DNA from: Heterobilharzia americana
Lineage: Eukaryota; Platyhelminthes; Trematoda; Strigeidida; Schistosomatidae
Assembly (NCBI GenBank): GCA_944470555.2
Contig: OX104130.1
Coordinates: 67,213,160-67,277,159, forward strand
DNA length: 64,000 nt
Direction: 5' to 3'
Below are positions 21,332 through 34,060 of the stretch, one piece after another. The position numbers and the translations under genes are program-made. The notes under the pieces are model-generated. The model ran no database searches, had not been told where the DNA came from, and worked only from the letters and a program-made list of their open reading frames with translations. The first letter of the stretch is position 1; each line of letters opens with the position of its first letter.

Positions 21332-22496
21332 TTGATCGTGTTAATTTCTTCTTTGTTTCAATAGGAGACTGATCTAATTGATGATTATTGACAGTTCCAT
21401 CACAAAATCCTGGTAATTTTGATGATTTTCGAGATTGTTGTAGAGTTGATGATTTTTTATATAGCTGATATTGTATATCAGATTTAGATGTTAAATCTTC
21501 TTCATACTCTATATTTTTACATAATTCTGAATGATTTCTCATTAAAAAATCGAATTCATCAGTTTTACTCAATGAATTTGAATTACAACCAATTTGTTGT
21601 TGAGACGATTGATTTAACTTTTTTGATGATTGAAAAATGTTCATGTTATCTAAATCAGTTGATGTGGATCTATGTGATAAATTAGAAACTTGTTCCTTAA
21701 TATTACTATCCTCATTACTGTTCATATCTGTTCGGCTGAATTGTGTGAAATCATTTCCATTGGACGTATTGAAATTTGTTATATTACTGTAATTTGAGTG
21801 TTGTCTCATATCATTTGTTTCCGATTGGCAGTTACTATAACTTCTTGTGTTATTGTTAATGTTTAAAGGTATGGATGGAATTTGATTATTAGATGATGCT
21901 GATGCTGATGTATACCATGATGGCCAATTTGCATGATGTAACAAATTTGAAAATGTATCATACATATTCGTTGATGACTGAATTGATGGTGGTAGAGAAG
22001 AGTTACTAGTTACTCCATTAACTTCACACAAACGATTCTGATATGTAAGTGAGTCAGGTACATTTGAAGGTAAATTATTTTGTTGAACAACTGCAGCGGC
22101 AGCAGCAGCAAATGTAGCTGTGTGTGGATGATGAAAACGTGGAGGTGATGCTTGCAGTGATCTCGGAGGTATATTTAACCCCGGAGATACTTGATTTGTA
22201 GTGAGAGAAAGTGGACAATTTTGCTTACATGAATTAGCTTGACTCATAATAAGATGTAAATTTGGTGAAGGAAAGTCAACCATTGGCATTCTATTTATTG
22301 GCAGACCAAACTGATGATTTTGCATATGAGGATGGTGTAGTAGATTCTCATGCGGATGAAGTGAATGTTGCTTATTTGCAGTTGAGTTGAATGGATGTGC
22401 ACTGGCGTGATCACTTTGTGCAGCATTAGGTCCAAATGAAAGTGGGAATTGATTGTCATTACAAACATTGCGCAGTACACGGTTAATCGATGATAC
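21332..22496 (-). CDS. pax6: Pax6 exon: end of paired domain and long linker
   Basis: This exon encodes residues 117-504 plus one base of codon 505. It opens with VSSINRVLRN, which completes the paired domain directly after IPS of the previous exon. The acceptor is ATTCAG at 22499-22497 and the donor GTAAGT starts at 21331. The rest is a poorly conserved linker rich in Asn, Ser, His and Gln, with an Ala run near residue 246. Residues 294-312 hold MYDTF followed by WPSWYT, which resemble the short YEKLR...GWYPG segment of other Pax6 linkers. No other domain is visible, and the linker is far longer than in vertebrate Pax6. The downstream intron, 21331-15928, contains an RTE element and an Sm-alpha hairpin. 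Confidence 0.93.
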
Positions 22497-22884
22497 CTGA
22501 ATTTTTTTACCGGAGAAATAAAAAGACATACTTAAGGTTACTAAGCAGTTACATTCAATAATTATAAGCCTTTTCAGGTGTATTATAAGTAAATGAAAAC
22601 GAATCCATCGTAAGCTCCCCTTGAAATACTTCATTACCGTCGCATAGTGCTGAATTAATCCAACAACAGGAAGTATTCCAACTTGAATTTATTTCCATAT
22701 TATTCAGATGAAGCCTTGGAGTTATCATTTATGACCTCAACCTAACTTTTACGTGACTGATCATCATAACTGACAGCTCAATTTATTGCTGAATGGGATG
22801 AGAAAAAGTGACTAATGTTGACACATGCGTTGACAATGTATAGTTAATTTTTCTGTTCAAAATAGGCACTAGATCAGTTAGACA

Positions 22885-22950
22885 ACTTGTTTCATAGATG
22901 GTGGCTAGCGGGTAAATGTGAATTCCACTCTCCATTTCACGTATGCTTAC
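22885..22950 (-). repeat. Sm-alpha-like fragment
   Basis: ATGGTGGCTAGCGGG and AATTCCACT recall the segment just after the ribozyme in other copies. It is a short and uncertain match. Confidence 0.3.
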
Positions 22951-24119
22951 CAATGTATTCGGCAACCTATCTTATATGCTTACACCCTTAATACTGGCGC
23001 TAGCAAATTAATTAGTTTATCTATCGACTAGGTATGAAATTTAGAAAACCAGTCACTACAAACTCTCATTTTTTGAAAACAGTAGAGAAATTACTTTTAC
23101 TTGTGTTTGAACCTTCACTGTAGGCTTTCAAGAATCCGAAACAATTTGCTCATCATTATAGGACAAGTACTCTATATGCTACCTTGTGTCTTGTATTATA
23201 TTATTGCTTCTGGTCCAGACAAAGGTGTCAAGTATGTTCGCTATTTGTTGTTAGGTAACACATAGGTCTTTGACTCTGTTCTAGACCACTCTTGTTAACT
23301 AAGCTTGCCATTATACATGCTGAGCCATGGATTAACAAACTGACTGCTTTCTTACAAAGGAAAGCGCTATACTTTATTGTTAACTGCAGCGGGTATGCCT
23401 TAATGTGCAGTACTTTCTCCATTTCTGTTTTACCTCCTTTTGCATGACTTACCATATTCTACTGAAAACTAAGTATCCTGATGAATTAATAGTGTGTGAC
23501 CTTATTACCTCTCGGTCAGACTGTTTTCGATTGGATGAGTTTTTCAGTCTGAAGTCGGTCAATGATCTTTCTCAAACGATCTGACGCTAAACCCTCCAAA
23601 ATATCAGTCCTTCCGACATGGAAAGCAAATCGATCGTTATCTATCTTTTACTGAGCTTTTTTCTTATCTTTGTTGGTCGTATCATATCTTGTTGACTTCT
23701 AAGAAAATTTTCCATTGAACATATTAGATAAAGAAGGGGAAACTCTCCGGTATAACTCAGCCTCTATATTTACAACCTATTAATTCTCGTATTTCACCTT
23801 TTCATCTTTATTGTCCCCTGTCAACGTTTTCTGACCTTCTAAAAAGGATCAACTTTCTAACATTATGGTTGGTAGACATTTGGATTCAAATAAGCAACTG
23901 TCCACAGTCATTTTATCTGATACTGAGTATCCCCTTTATTCACTGATGCCTGCTTGTATCTCCTCAGAGAGGATGAAAAGAAGTTATGCAAGACTTTACG
24001 CTTTCAACTAACACACAACAATGTGGAAAGAAAGAAGTGTTAGAATAGAACTCACCTATCAGATCATTCCAATCTCTTAACCACTTATGTATAATCTTCC
24101 TCATTAATAATACCCCTTA

Positions 24120-24254
24120 CAATATCATTTGACTATCAGGGATAGCCATGGTTTGGGAGCTTTAGTATTTATACTGGGTGATGGTTGAAGGTAAAATGAA
24201 AATTTGGACCGCCACCGGACTCGGACCAGTGACCACTGGGTTACCGGCCTGGTG
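24120..24254 (-). mobile_element. SINE-D fragment
   Basis: The minus-strand tRNA-like head (GGTAACCCAGTGGTCACTGG, TCCGAGTCCGG) and GGTGATGGTTGAAGGTAAAAT match the tandem copy at 47500-47915. A SINE-C foldback follows directly. Confidence 0.6.
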
Positions 24255-24775
24255 GAAACGTTGGAATCCTAGGAGCACTAAACAGCTCTTTCGTACTAGT
24301 ATAGAACTGCTCAGCAGTGCACACCTGTGACCTTGTCAGGGGTAGAACCCGGAACCTTCAGGTCCCGCCACCAGCACATTACTACTGAGCCACTGAGTTG
24401 GAGTCCAATGGTCAACATCTACTATTCTGTCAATTCTCCATACAATGCCGTCACTGAGTAGCTGCCCTCGTGTTCGACTTGATTGCCTTCACTTCTCACG
24501 ACTCCTCATTGTAACTTTGGGAATCATCTATCAAAGCCTATCACCAGTGGGCACTAGATTAATTTAGTTTGGAGGTTTGTGGGAATTTACTAATTGGTTT
24601 TAGGTTTGTTGGAACCTGAAGGCTTTGAGTTCAATCCCTGGGACCGTTATGGGTGCGCACTGATGAACCAGAACGAAACGGCTGTTCGGTACCCCCAGGT
24701 TTTTGACGTTTTTCTAAATGATATCAGTCTATGATGAATACCAACTGGAAATCAATAAACAAATCCCACGAATCT
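24255..24775. mobile_element. SINE-C foldback with two ribozyme regions
   Basis: It has the same architecture as 8085-8625. On the left, minus strand, the ribozyme is CTGAGCA with GAAA (about 24275-24335; G8 changed to C), then a tRNA-like head (GGTTCCGGGTTCTACCCC). A body follows. On the right, plus strand, there is a head (GAGTTCAATCCCTGGGACC) and a collapsed ribozyme (CTGATGAACCAGAACGAAAC, about 24660), then AAATGATATCAGTC. Confidence 0.68.
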
Positions 24776-25649
24776 CCAAAGTGAATATTTTGGATATTTT
24801 AGCACTGGAATAATAAAGGTATTATTATACCAACATTTACAATGTCCGACTAACACTGCCAAATACATTTTTCTGACCTGAGAGACCACTTAAATATGGG
24901 TATAAATTTTATAGTTATTTTATGGTTACAGGTGATGTACGTCTTTCAGTAATATGTATCCCCATACCGGTAAGACAAGGGTGTCAAGAGTTATTTCACC
25001 AGATGGAAAGACAAACATATATCAGATAAATTTACTTTTTTGGACAGGACTAGATGGTTTCTTATTTTAGCACTTGGGATTTTAATCACAGCAAAACAAA
25101 GTCAAACATCTTGGTAGCTTTCGCCTTTAGTATGCTTCAATCATCTGTAGATTGTATCTGTTTGCTAAAAGGTTCACATCAATTGTAGGTGAAAGCAGTT
25201 TCATATATTGTATTTCATCAAACTTCTGACAATTTCTGTAGCATAAACGCGAAACTTGGGCCCTGTGACAGAGCATCATTCTGTGTTACATTTTTTACTT
25301 GATATAACACAAAATGATACACTATTATTGATCCAATACTAGATTAAATAAACAGTTCATCATGCAACTATACTCTGTATCTAGCGGCTGGAGCAGAGTA
25401 TTCCGAAGAAGTGATAGGATGGGATAAGGTGACTTTTACTAAGTGAATCATATCATTTTTGGTTTGTATTATCTCTTTTCATTTCTTGATCAGTTTATAA
25501 GTAGTTGACGGATTTTCGGAGTCAGTAGTTCTCTGAGCTATGATTTCAGCTGGCAGACGTTCCAACGACATGTCACACATCGTCATCGATGCATAACAGC
25601 TTACCTTTCAGAGCATGAACTACAAGTTTCCTCCACAACTTGATGAATT

Positions 25650-25965
25650 CGTGTTGATACTGGGGGTGAAATAAAAATCTAGTTTACTGCTGGATTCGAA
25701 CCAGCTACTAATGGGCTACCAGCCTAGTGCCCTAATAAATGAGCTAAGAGACTCAGCTGCTTGCAAGAGTTTTATTTCACTTCAATCACTAGGGATTTCC
25801 ATAACTGCCCGATGAGTTCGTGATGCATTACTCTCACTTGGTCATATTCTGACTGACTACCTAGTCACGGCTTCTCATCCCAATCCCAATCAACCTGAAT
25901 TAAGGATGTGGAGCATCACATTGACTGTCATTTAGGCTTTCTAAAATAGCTGCATTGAGCTAGAC
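25650..25965 (-). mobile_element. SINE-D copy
   Basis: On the minus strand there is a tRNA-like head with B box TGGTTCGAATCCAG (about 25690) and an A-box-like GAGTCTCTTAGCTCA segment. Body motifs (GAGATGAGAAG-like, TCACGAACTC) are shared with 39845-40115 and 47500-47915. It lies in the first visible pax6 intron. Confidence 0.62.
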
Positions 25966-27059
25966 TTTTATTGGTGACCAAAATGACCATAGTATATCTT
26001 CCTTTTTTTAGATCGAAATTTCATTACTTAGCAAGTTCACATATCAGATCTTATCATTCAACTTGAAGGGTACGTCCCCACTTGACTTATTAACTTAGTT
26101 CATGGAAATCATTCTTGGTAGCGATTACACAAAATGTTGCATTCTGTTAGGGATTAACTAGTTAGGGTAGAACATATATCCCCCGATATTTTAAGATGTA
26201 TCCACTTTTGAACAACAATAATTATAGACCTTAACTTCAGCGCCTAAATCTTTTAATTCAAGGACATAAAGGTATGGCAAAAAAGAAAAGACTATTCAAT
26301 GGTCATTGTAACATTTCGCTGGTGACATTGATCACTTGACTCTTTAGTGAATAGATATAAGGAGGTATTAAAAGGGTGATCGAAATGTCATGAATATAAA
26401 TCTTTTTTAAGAAAGAAATGAACAGAAAATAACAAAACAGATCAGGAGAAAAATGAAAGAATAGAGGGTTGGTGGTAGAATAGCGTTTCATAAATACTGA
26501 CTAAATTAATCAATCGGCTTATCTTACTATTGTCAGTTATTGTTCAGTTAAGAAGTATACGAGAATCCATCAAATATATAGGTTTTCTGTCTTGTTCTTT
26601 TTTTGAATATAAAGTGTCATTTATTTTTTATTTTTAAATTATTTCAATCAATGAATTAAGGGAAGACTGAAAATTAGCGCTATTGAACGATGAACAGATT
26701 TTCGAAATCACCTTTTCCTTGTTTTTTTCTTCTAAATCTTGATACAATTTAATTATATTTGACGTATTAGTTTATACTGAAATCTAATTTGGTCTGTATT
26801 TTAATGTATAAACTTGTGAGTATGATTTATTTGCTTCTCTATGAAAACTATTATACTAGTTAAATTAATTACATGAATGTTTGAGTAAGCGACCAATCTG
26901 ATATTTTTAGTGGCCTAGATTTTTTAAAAGAAATCGCAGCTGAATTTTAATTGGACTATCTAAGATCCCCTTGACTGATTAGGCGGATATAAATCAGTAA
27001 TCTGAAAGTAGTTTGTCGAAAAAATTCCTTAACTACGCCTTTATTTTTGACTTCATTGG

Positions 27060-27265
27060 CCTCTTCATCGCTTCAAACGTCAAAGCACTGTCCACATCCA
27101 CTGACGAGTCCCAAATAAGATGGAAGATTCATCTTGGATTTTGCTGTGAGTTGCCGAGATGAATATATCATCATGAATATTCAGCAATATCAAAACATCC
27201 AAATGGGAGCCCATCTGCCAACACAGATCGAGCTATCTGAATCAGTAAAGCAACGGTAGATAACA
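27060..27265 (+). mobile_element. Sm-alpha-like SINE, first unit of a tandem pair
   Basis: The ribozyme starts CTGACGA at 27101-27107 with GTCCCAAATAAGAT, but the GAAA box has become GGAA. The tail follows. The next unit's ribozyme lies 319 bases on. Confidence 0.75.
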
Positions 27266-27284
27266 AGAACTAAGTAATAACAGT

Positions 27285-27575
27285 TGATACCCACTGCACA
27301 AAAGGTGGCCCTCAAGCCTCGTTGGCCTACTGTACAGCGCTTTAGTGTTTGAAGAGATGGGTACTGGATTACAGTCTCAGTAAAAGCAACCTTACTCACT
27401 GGGGTGCAGGTACATCCAGCTGATGAGACCCTAATAGGTAGAAACGCACATCCGGGATTTTACGACTAGTTACCCAGCTGTATACAATATCATCAGTATC
27501 CGCGAGCGACGGGACATCCGCCCATCTGCCAAAAGAGACCGAGGAATTTGACTTAGTATAGTAATGAGAGATTAC
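27285..27575 (+). mobile_element. Sm-alpha-like SINE, second unit of a tandem pair
   Basis: An A-box-like CTCGTTGGCCTACTGTACAG and a mutated B box (GGATTACAGTCTCAG) are followed by the best preserved Sm-alpha ribozyme in the window, then the tail. Confidence 0.78.
27414..27460 (+). ncRNA. Hammerhead ribozyme motif with compensated stem II (Sm-alpha)
   Basis: CTGATGA (27420-27426) and GAAA (27441-27444) are intact, with triplet ATC (27450-27452). Stem I has five of six pairs (ATCCAG with CGGGAT). Stem II is GACC/GGTA in place of the family's GTCC/GGAC, so the second pair is flipped from U-A to A-U and kept, while the first is G/A. Confidence 0.68.
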
Positions 27576-27854
27576 AACTATTAAATGATTTTACGATCGC
27601 TTAAGGGAATGCTGAAGTTGGTGATCGCTTTTTTGAAACCCTTCAGTTGTACATAGTCTTAATATATCATAAGATTAAGGTAATTTAATGAAATAGGCGG
27701 AAGTCTTACAATTTTCTCAAAATAACAACTCTTTTAGCGATTTGATTTATCCACACAGCAAGTTCTAGTGGGATAAGTAAGAAGATACTATTTAAAACAG
27801 AACCTTCAGGATGTGTTTTGATACTTGTAATCTCTTTTTGGCATAAGGGGTCAA

Positions 27855-28110
27855 ATTAACCAATATTTGTTGGGAGATGGGTTACTACGCGTATGCTTTG
27901 GTACTGTCTGATAATTCATTATGTAAATATCTGCTTGGTATCTGGCAGTGGAATCTAGGATGCGCGTTTCATCCATTTTGGGACTTGTCAGTCGGATGTT
28001 CCAGCACCCCAGTGAGTTATGTTGTTCCCACTGAAACTCGAATCCACTACCTAACACTTCAAGCGCCAAAACGTTATCCAGTAGGCCATTGGTACATGTA
28101 AGTCATCTTC
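27855..28110 (-). mobile_element. Sm-alpha-like SINE
   Basis: The minus-strand copy has head, B-box region GTGGATTCGAGTTTCAG, ribozyme and tail. CTGACAA at 27991-27985 has lost G8, while GAAA at 27970-27967 and most of stem II are kept. Confidence 0.78.
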
Positions 28111-30779
28111 TGAGAAATTTACCATGTCGTAATTTCTTTTTATCCCTGATTGTAAAAATACAGAGGTACGTCAAGTTGACAGAACAGGACAATCATCTGT
28201 TGTTCATGAGTATTGACCAAACATCAGGACAGAAGTGTCCATGAAGTAATAAATTTTTTTGGTCCACCAAAAACTATCTTTACCAAAGGTTTCGTAGTGA
28301 AGGTGTAGTTAATTTTAATATATTTAAGTGGACGTTAAATGTTTAGTTTCTTTAAAGTGGATATGAAGTAGATGTAGTCAATACAAATTCAGCTGTCATG
28401 CATACATTTACTTTTCTAGGATATTCAGTGAAAAAAATTCGATAAATTTATTGTAAATTCATGTAGTGCATATTCTAAACATAATACTGGATCGACGCAG
28501 CTTTTGGATAAAAACCTACGGATCCGGTTTTCTCACCTGTCTTTACTCATCAGCCACTTAAACCTGTGATTTCAGGATAACTGATGAACCTTTATCACTC
28601 TACAATTATGTCACTCACTAGACTTTTTTAACTAAGAATACAAAAATGAATTATATTCACTCAACGAGATATTGTTATCCCATATATACAATCAGAAAAT
28701 TATCTTGTACATCATCATCTTACATAAAGCTACTAAAAGTTACACTAAGCTAGTAACTGGTTCAAGGATTTTGGCAGGATAGGTTATCGATAAGATTAAA
28801 GGTCACACCATATTTACAGTAACAGTAATCCACACGATTAAGTGAAGAATAACACAGCCAATTCAAGGTTATTCCAACCTTCTGGTTAAAATAAACACTA
28901 GATAAAGATAATTAGTTTAGCTTAAATGTTTACTGATAACATGTCCTATGTGTTTGAAACAAACAATTCAGATTGCATAGGAAAAATGAGTTTCTTCAAA
29001 ACTGTGGATATGAAGTATTTCATTGTTCTTTGAGCTAAGGTTTTAGTCGATGGGTGTCATTCTTGTGAAGTTCTGATGCACTGGTAACTATGTCTACCAT
29101 GAAACTGAAGTGTTTACCAACTAAAATACAGGCTTAAAGAATAACTCACTTTGAACATCTACATTCTGAGGTACAAATATTCGCCACTATATAGTTCTTT
29201 CCTACCTGTCTCACTGCCGAACCCATAGCCTACACTTCTCAAAGGTTATATCATGATAACGTGTAGAATAGTTATATCTCTCTTAAATTCTTCACCAAAA
29301 TGATAAAACAGAAGGTGAGACGTATTGGCTGAAAGTTCTCTTTCCCCAAAGAGTCTGGATAAAGCTACTTACAGTCTATCATGTTCATGTTTATTCTACT
29401 GGAAATGATTTTGTTAAAAATATTTTTTCACTTGATTTTAAGAATTATTTTTTAGTGATTATTTTAATTTTGTTATGACCATTACACAGAATGTCTCAAG
29501 TTTAAACCCTAATTTTTCACTGTCTCATCCGAATTTGTGCCGGTTGTTTATATGTATAGATAGATAGGCCAGTTCAAGTACTCAGAAGCATAGTTAGTTC
29601 CTCAGGTCACATTATTTACTGTTCTCTCATTGAATTAACTAAAAGTATATAGATATTAGTAATAAAATTTGCTTTTGTCTATATGCTACTTGAATTACCG
29701 TTCGGGCATAAATTGTCGAAACTTGAAAAATAGAAATACAAGAGGCAAAGAAAAAAGAGATGAGTGAAACAAGGGTATTCTTTTCTTGAAGATATATGTC
29801 TGTACAAGTAAACATATAGTGAACTGAGTTTTTCGGGTCTACTAGTGTTTCTCCTTCTGTTCATCTCCCTGTCACATACATACATATACCGAATGGAAGG
29901 GGTTCTTCTGGGTTCTGGCTGTTTTCATAGTTTCGTGTTACACCCCCTAATAATACTATTAAATCGAAGCCTAGACAAACAAACATGTGAATTAAAAGAA
30001 TAAGGTAACAGGCGCAGACAGGATCTTATGCGGAGGAAATCTGCACGCAATATGACGAAGCGACTACAAAAAAGAATGTCCTCTTGTCTATAACAGAGCC
30101 TGTATATATTTAAACATGACCAGGAATAACCAACCATATGTTCGTAAGTAGATAAAATGATATGCTTCACTTACTCCTTCCAAATGTTTGTCAACACATC
30201 ACATAAACTATTTCACAAAGATTACTCAATTATAATATACACATTGCAAATTGATTCAAGGCTTAAGGTATAAAAATGATGTCAAACATGGATCGATATA
30301 TGGTCAAGTATCCGATGAAGTTACTTATAATTTTAAAAGGGTGCTGAAAAGTGGCATTATATTTTGTCCTACAATTAATTATCGATCATTATGTCAACTT
30401 GACCAATCGGTGCTGAGATTGCATGAATATTACAGTGTAAAAAGGAGTTATGTTTCATTCAGGAAGTAATTCTAGAAGTAAGTACACAGGAGGAAAACTT
30501 AAAAATGAACTGACTTCGTCACTTATTATTTATGATTTCCTGTGACTTTCTTATTCATTTCAAAAGGATTTCATAGATGAGATGAAGGACTAGTTCTTGA
30601 TAAGAACTGTATCACCGGCAGTTAATAAAGTTGGATGTTAACCAGATTCCAGTTCCTCTGTGATAATTAGGTGTTATGTTGCGACTAACGTGATTTTTTC
30701 TTAGTTGATTCTGATCAACTAATGAACTTGATTATAAAGTATTCACAGCAATGTTTTATTTAGTATTTACATCTCATAC

Positions 30780-30925
30780 TGGGTGATAAGTGAAGCTGAA
30801 ATGAAGATGCGGCTCTGTAAAAGGACTTGCAGGCCACTAGTTCGATTCCTACCCCTGCTTAGGTTTCCACTTCTCCCTAATCACCACCATCCAGTTTCAG
30901 TAACACCAGTTTTTTTCAAAAAATC
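30780..30925 (+). mobile_element. SINE-D-like fragment
   Basis: CTGGGTGATAAGTGAAGCTGA and a B-box-like CTAGTTCGATTCCTACCCC resemble the SINE-D head in plus orientation. Confidence 0.45.
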
Positions 30926-31204
30926 TGCTATCAGTCTTCATTAATGCTTAACCTTAACACCAAAATGAAATATTGCCCCGGATGTACAATTGGGATTCAC
31001 TGGTTTTCATACTTAAGGTTTTATTAATTTGTGATGTATCACTGTTAAACATACATCCTTGCTTCGTTTTAGCAACCAGAACCTCATGATACATACTTTA
31101 GAGTTAGTCGCTAGTCAACAGTACTGGAAATTGTCTTCAAACCAATTGACCTTTCAAAAGTGCTTATTTCCACTGTCGCCTGCTAGTAAATATTTTGGTT
31201 ATCT

Positions 31205-31375
31205 ATTTGATTGTCTGAGGTAGCTGTGGTTTCAAAGACTCATTTTACTGGTACTAGGTGATGACTGAAGGTGAAATGAGAATATAGGTAATAGAAGGGT
31301 TCGAACCAGCGACCTCTAGGTATCAACATTAAATTTCAGAGTTGCTTTATCGACTAAAAGAAATCACTTGATTCT
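31205..31375 (-). mobile_element. SINE-D-like fragment
   Basis: AGGTGATGACTGAAGGTGAAA then GGGTTCGAACCAGCGACCTC give the SINE-D head on the minus strand. Confidence 0.5.
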
Positions 31376-32849
31376 GAGTCTGACATCATGATTAAAATGT
31401 ACTGCAAAATTTATTTAACGCATAGAAACTACTTAATTCAGCGTGTTAAAAACTTTAACTAAACTCCTAATCAACGCGTAATACATTCAACTCATTCATA
31501 TTCCTCATAGTTTTTTTAGTTGTAAGTAACTAGATTATGCTTCCCACTGGTAATTTATACCTCTTTCTAATTGCTCTTCTACAAGTTCCTGCAAATGAAA
31601 AGGAAATCATACTCACAGTCAGATATAAACGTTTATCCATGTTGACAGGAAAATTCTCTTATTCTATCACAAATTAAAAAGACAGACGTGATTTGATTAG
31701 GACATTAAATACTGCAGAGGGGTGTTGGTGGTGGTAGGTAGTGGTGAACGGAAGATACACAAAGGAAGCTGTATTGTTCATGTACTCAAGTGAAAAACAA
31801 GAAAAGCAACTTAACCAACCTAATCATTCATCACCTCGATTACTTTTCTTTGTATTATTCTCAAGTTAGATATCTATGCATGAAGCGATATACCGCCAAA
31901 AATATGTTCAAAGCTTATTGGGATAAGTTAATGTATTTATCGTGTGCTTGCTTGCTACTCGTATTGAGTATTATTTTCGACGAAGTGTGTATTATTATTA
32001 TTATTAGTTTGTTGTTGTTGTTGTTGCTGCTATTAGTGTAGTCATCATTTTCATTATTATCGTTGGAGTTGGTCTTTTTACGCTGACAAAAAAACTTTAT
32101 GCTTAACTTATTCTTCTACAATTATGAAAACTTTCCTGTTTCCTGTTTTAGCTTTTTTCGTATAAGTTAAAGAAAAGGGTGGGATGCTATTTCTGTCATT
32201 GTTGTAAGGTTTTCATGATAGTTTTTCTCTATATTTCGTTCTGTCTGTCGCTAACTTTCTACTTCGAATCAGATTTCCGGAGTTGGTTGTCGAAGTAGGT
32301 ATCTGCTAGTTTATTGTTTGATTTTCAAGTTTTCCACTTCTACAAATGCCTCTGCTTTTTTCCTGTTGTATTGATTTTGGTTGACCGATTTCTATCATTA
32401 TTTTTCATTTTTCTTCCAGATATAATATTGATTATGAAAAAAGATAATAACATCATTACCTAGTAATATTTGCTAACCTCTTCCCTTTTAGAGTTGCAAC
32501 GTCACTCAGTGTCATATAATCAACCAAGATACAACTTACTCACTAGCAAGCAAATATGTGCATATAGTTATGGGTAAGATATGAGTTTCCAATAGGATAA
32601 TTGCTTGTCTCCCCTTCCTCACTGTTAACTTGATAACTTGATCCATAATTCATTGATAAAGTGGAGTAGTGAACTAGACTCTATCTATCACAACCAATCA
32701 ACACATTTGAATGCTTCCTGGAATTATCTTAAATGTTGACAGGATTTTATCGATCATTTTGTAATCTGACCAAGCCGAACAGCTCATCCTTTTGTTACAC
32801 TTAGATGGATTTTAGTTAGTTGAAACAGTTGAGCCTCCCAGCTTCGTGG

Positions 32850-33000
32850 TCTTATTGCAAAAAGATCAATAGAATTTGGTCAGCATCCCGGACTAGACAA
32901 CATGAGACTGACTGCTTTCCAGTGATGTGTACAAAAAACCAGAAAGTTAAATTAAGCAGGTCTTGCTGCTGATTGCCCTCAACCGATTAACTTTACCATT
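32850..33000 (+). mobile_element. SINE-B fragment without ribozyme
   Basis: GAATTTGGTCAGCATCCCGG and GACTAGACAACATGAGACTG match the 9736 copy's first part; GCTGATTGCCCTCAACCGATT matches its last part. The ribozyme between them is missing. Confidence 0.5.
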
Positions 33001-33799
33001 CAACTATTCAAGTCTTACATGACCCCACTCACGACTGAAGTATGGACAAAAATTAGTTACTCGGTAGTGGCCAACGTAACTGCTGCTTGTTCATTCCCGA
33101 CTGAATTCAGTTGGTCAGCATTTAGGCCTAGCAAAACTTACTATCTCCAACAGTTACAAAACCCACAAATTGTTAAAAGCCCATTCATAACTCAATGTAT
33201 CATCTGAGTCATTGGTGTATATTCTGCATAAGATGTAAAGATAAGTGTGTATACCGTATTGGCGAATGTCCATGAAGAGATAAAAAGGTTTTGAAAATCT
33301 GGAAACACAATTATACATAAGTTTATGACTCTTGTACTCTTCTTCAAATGATTTTTTCGAGATTAAGTATCACGTTTGGAGGTGAATAAAAGCATCAGTC
33401 CTTCAAAATGTATACTTAGATTCTTCGTCCTGAGATACAAGTGCGTGAGTCACAACTGTTAACATGGATACATTTTTAATATCACGTCAAAGAATAACCT
33501 GGCGTTGGATATCAGTGATCAGAGTTGGTACTCTACATCGATTAATAAACTTTTTTGAGTATCCAGTTGTCCCAGATTGGTACGCCTGACTAATAATGTT
33601 ACTAAAATGCTGCTTCATCTTCAAAGATTCTTGGAGTCGGTTTTGCTTTTATATTGCCTAGCTTTGGATATTATCAACAAAGAAGGTTGAAAACTGAGAA
33701 ACAAGAAAGTAGGCTGCAGTTTAAGTCAATGAAATTCGTTCAGATAGATGAAATGATTTCTAATATACTTGAATAATTGTCCTATACTTTGATTAGTTA

Positions 33800-34060
33800 C
33801 TGGGGAATAACGGATTTCACGTTGTTTAGTCCTGAGTACTAACCGAACTCCATCAGTCATTTCGAAATATGGCCTCTAAGCTAGATGGGTCATCATTTTG
33901 GTGCACTTTGATAGATGTTAGTTGGTCAAAGACAACTGACAGGAAGACCTACTTCACGTGGGCTTCATGTTTGTCGGTGCTTGTCAACAAGGTGTATCTC
34001 CGACCTATGAGATTCGAATTCAAGTCAACCAGTGTTGTAGTGAACGACAAGAAATTATCT
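33800..34060 (-). mobile_element. SINE-B copy, ribozyme decayed
   Basis: The minus strand has a B-box-like TTCGAATCTCATAGGTCGG, then TTGACAAGCACC...CATGAAGCCC in place of the ribozyme (C3, G8 and GAAA lost). The segment AGTTCGGTTAGTACTCAGG is shared with the 13540 copy. Confidence 0.58.

Noticed and set aside
24655..24680. Apparent CTGATGA...GAAAC hammerhead in the right arm of the SINE-C foldback
   Set aside because: The box arises from a deletion and no stem II can form between the two halves.
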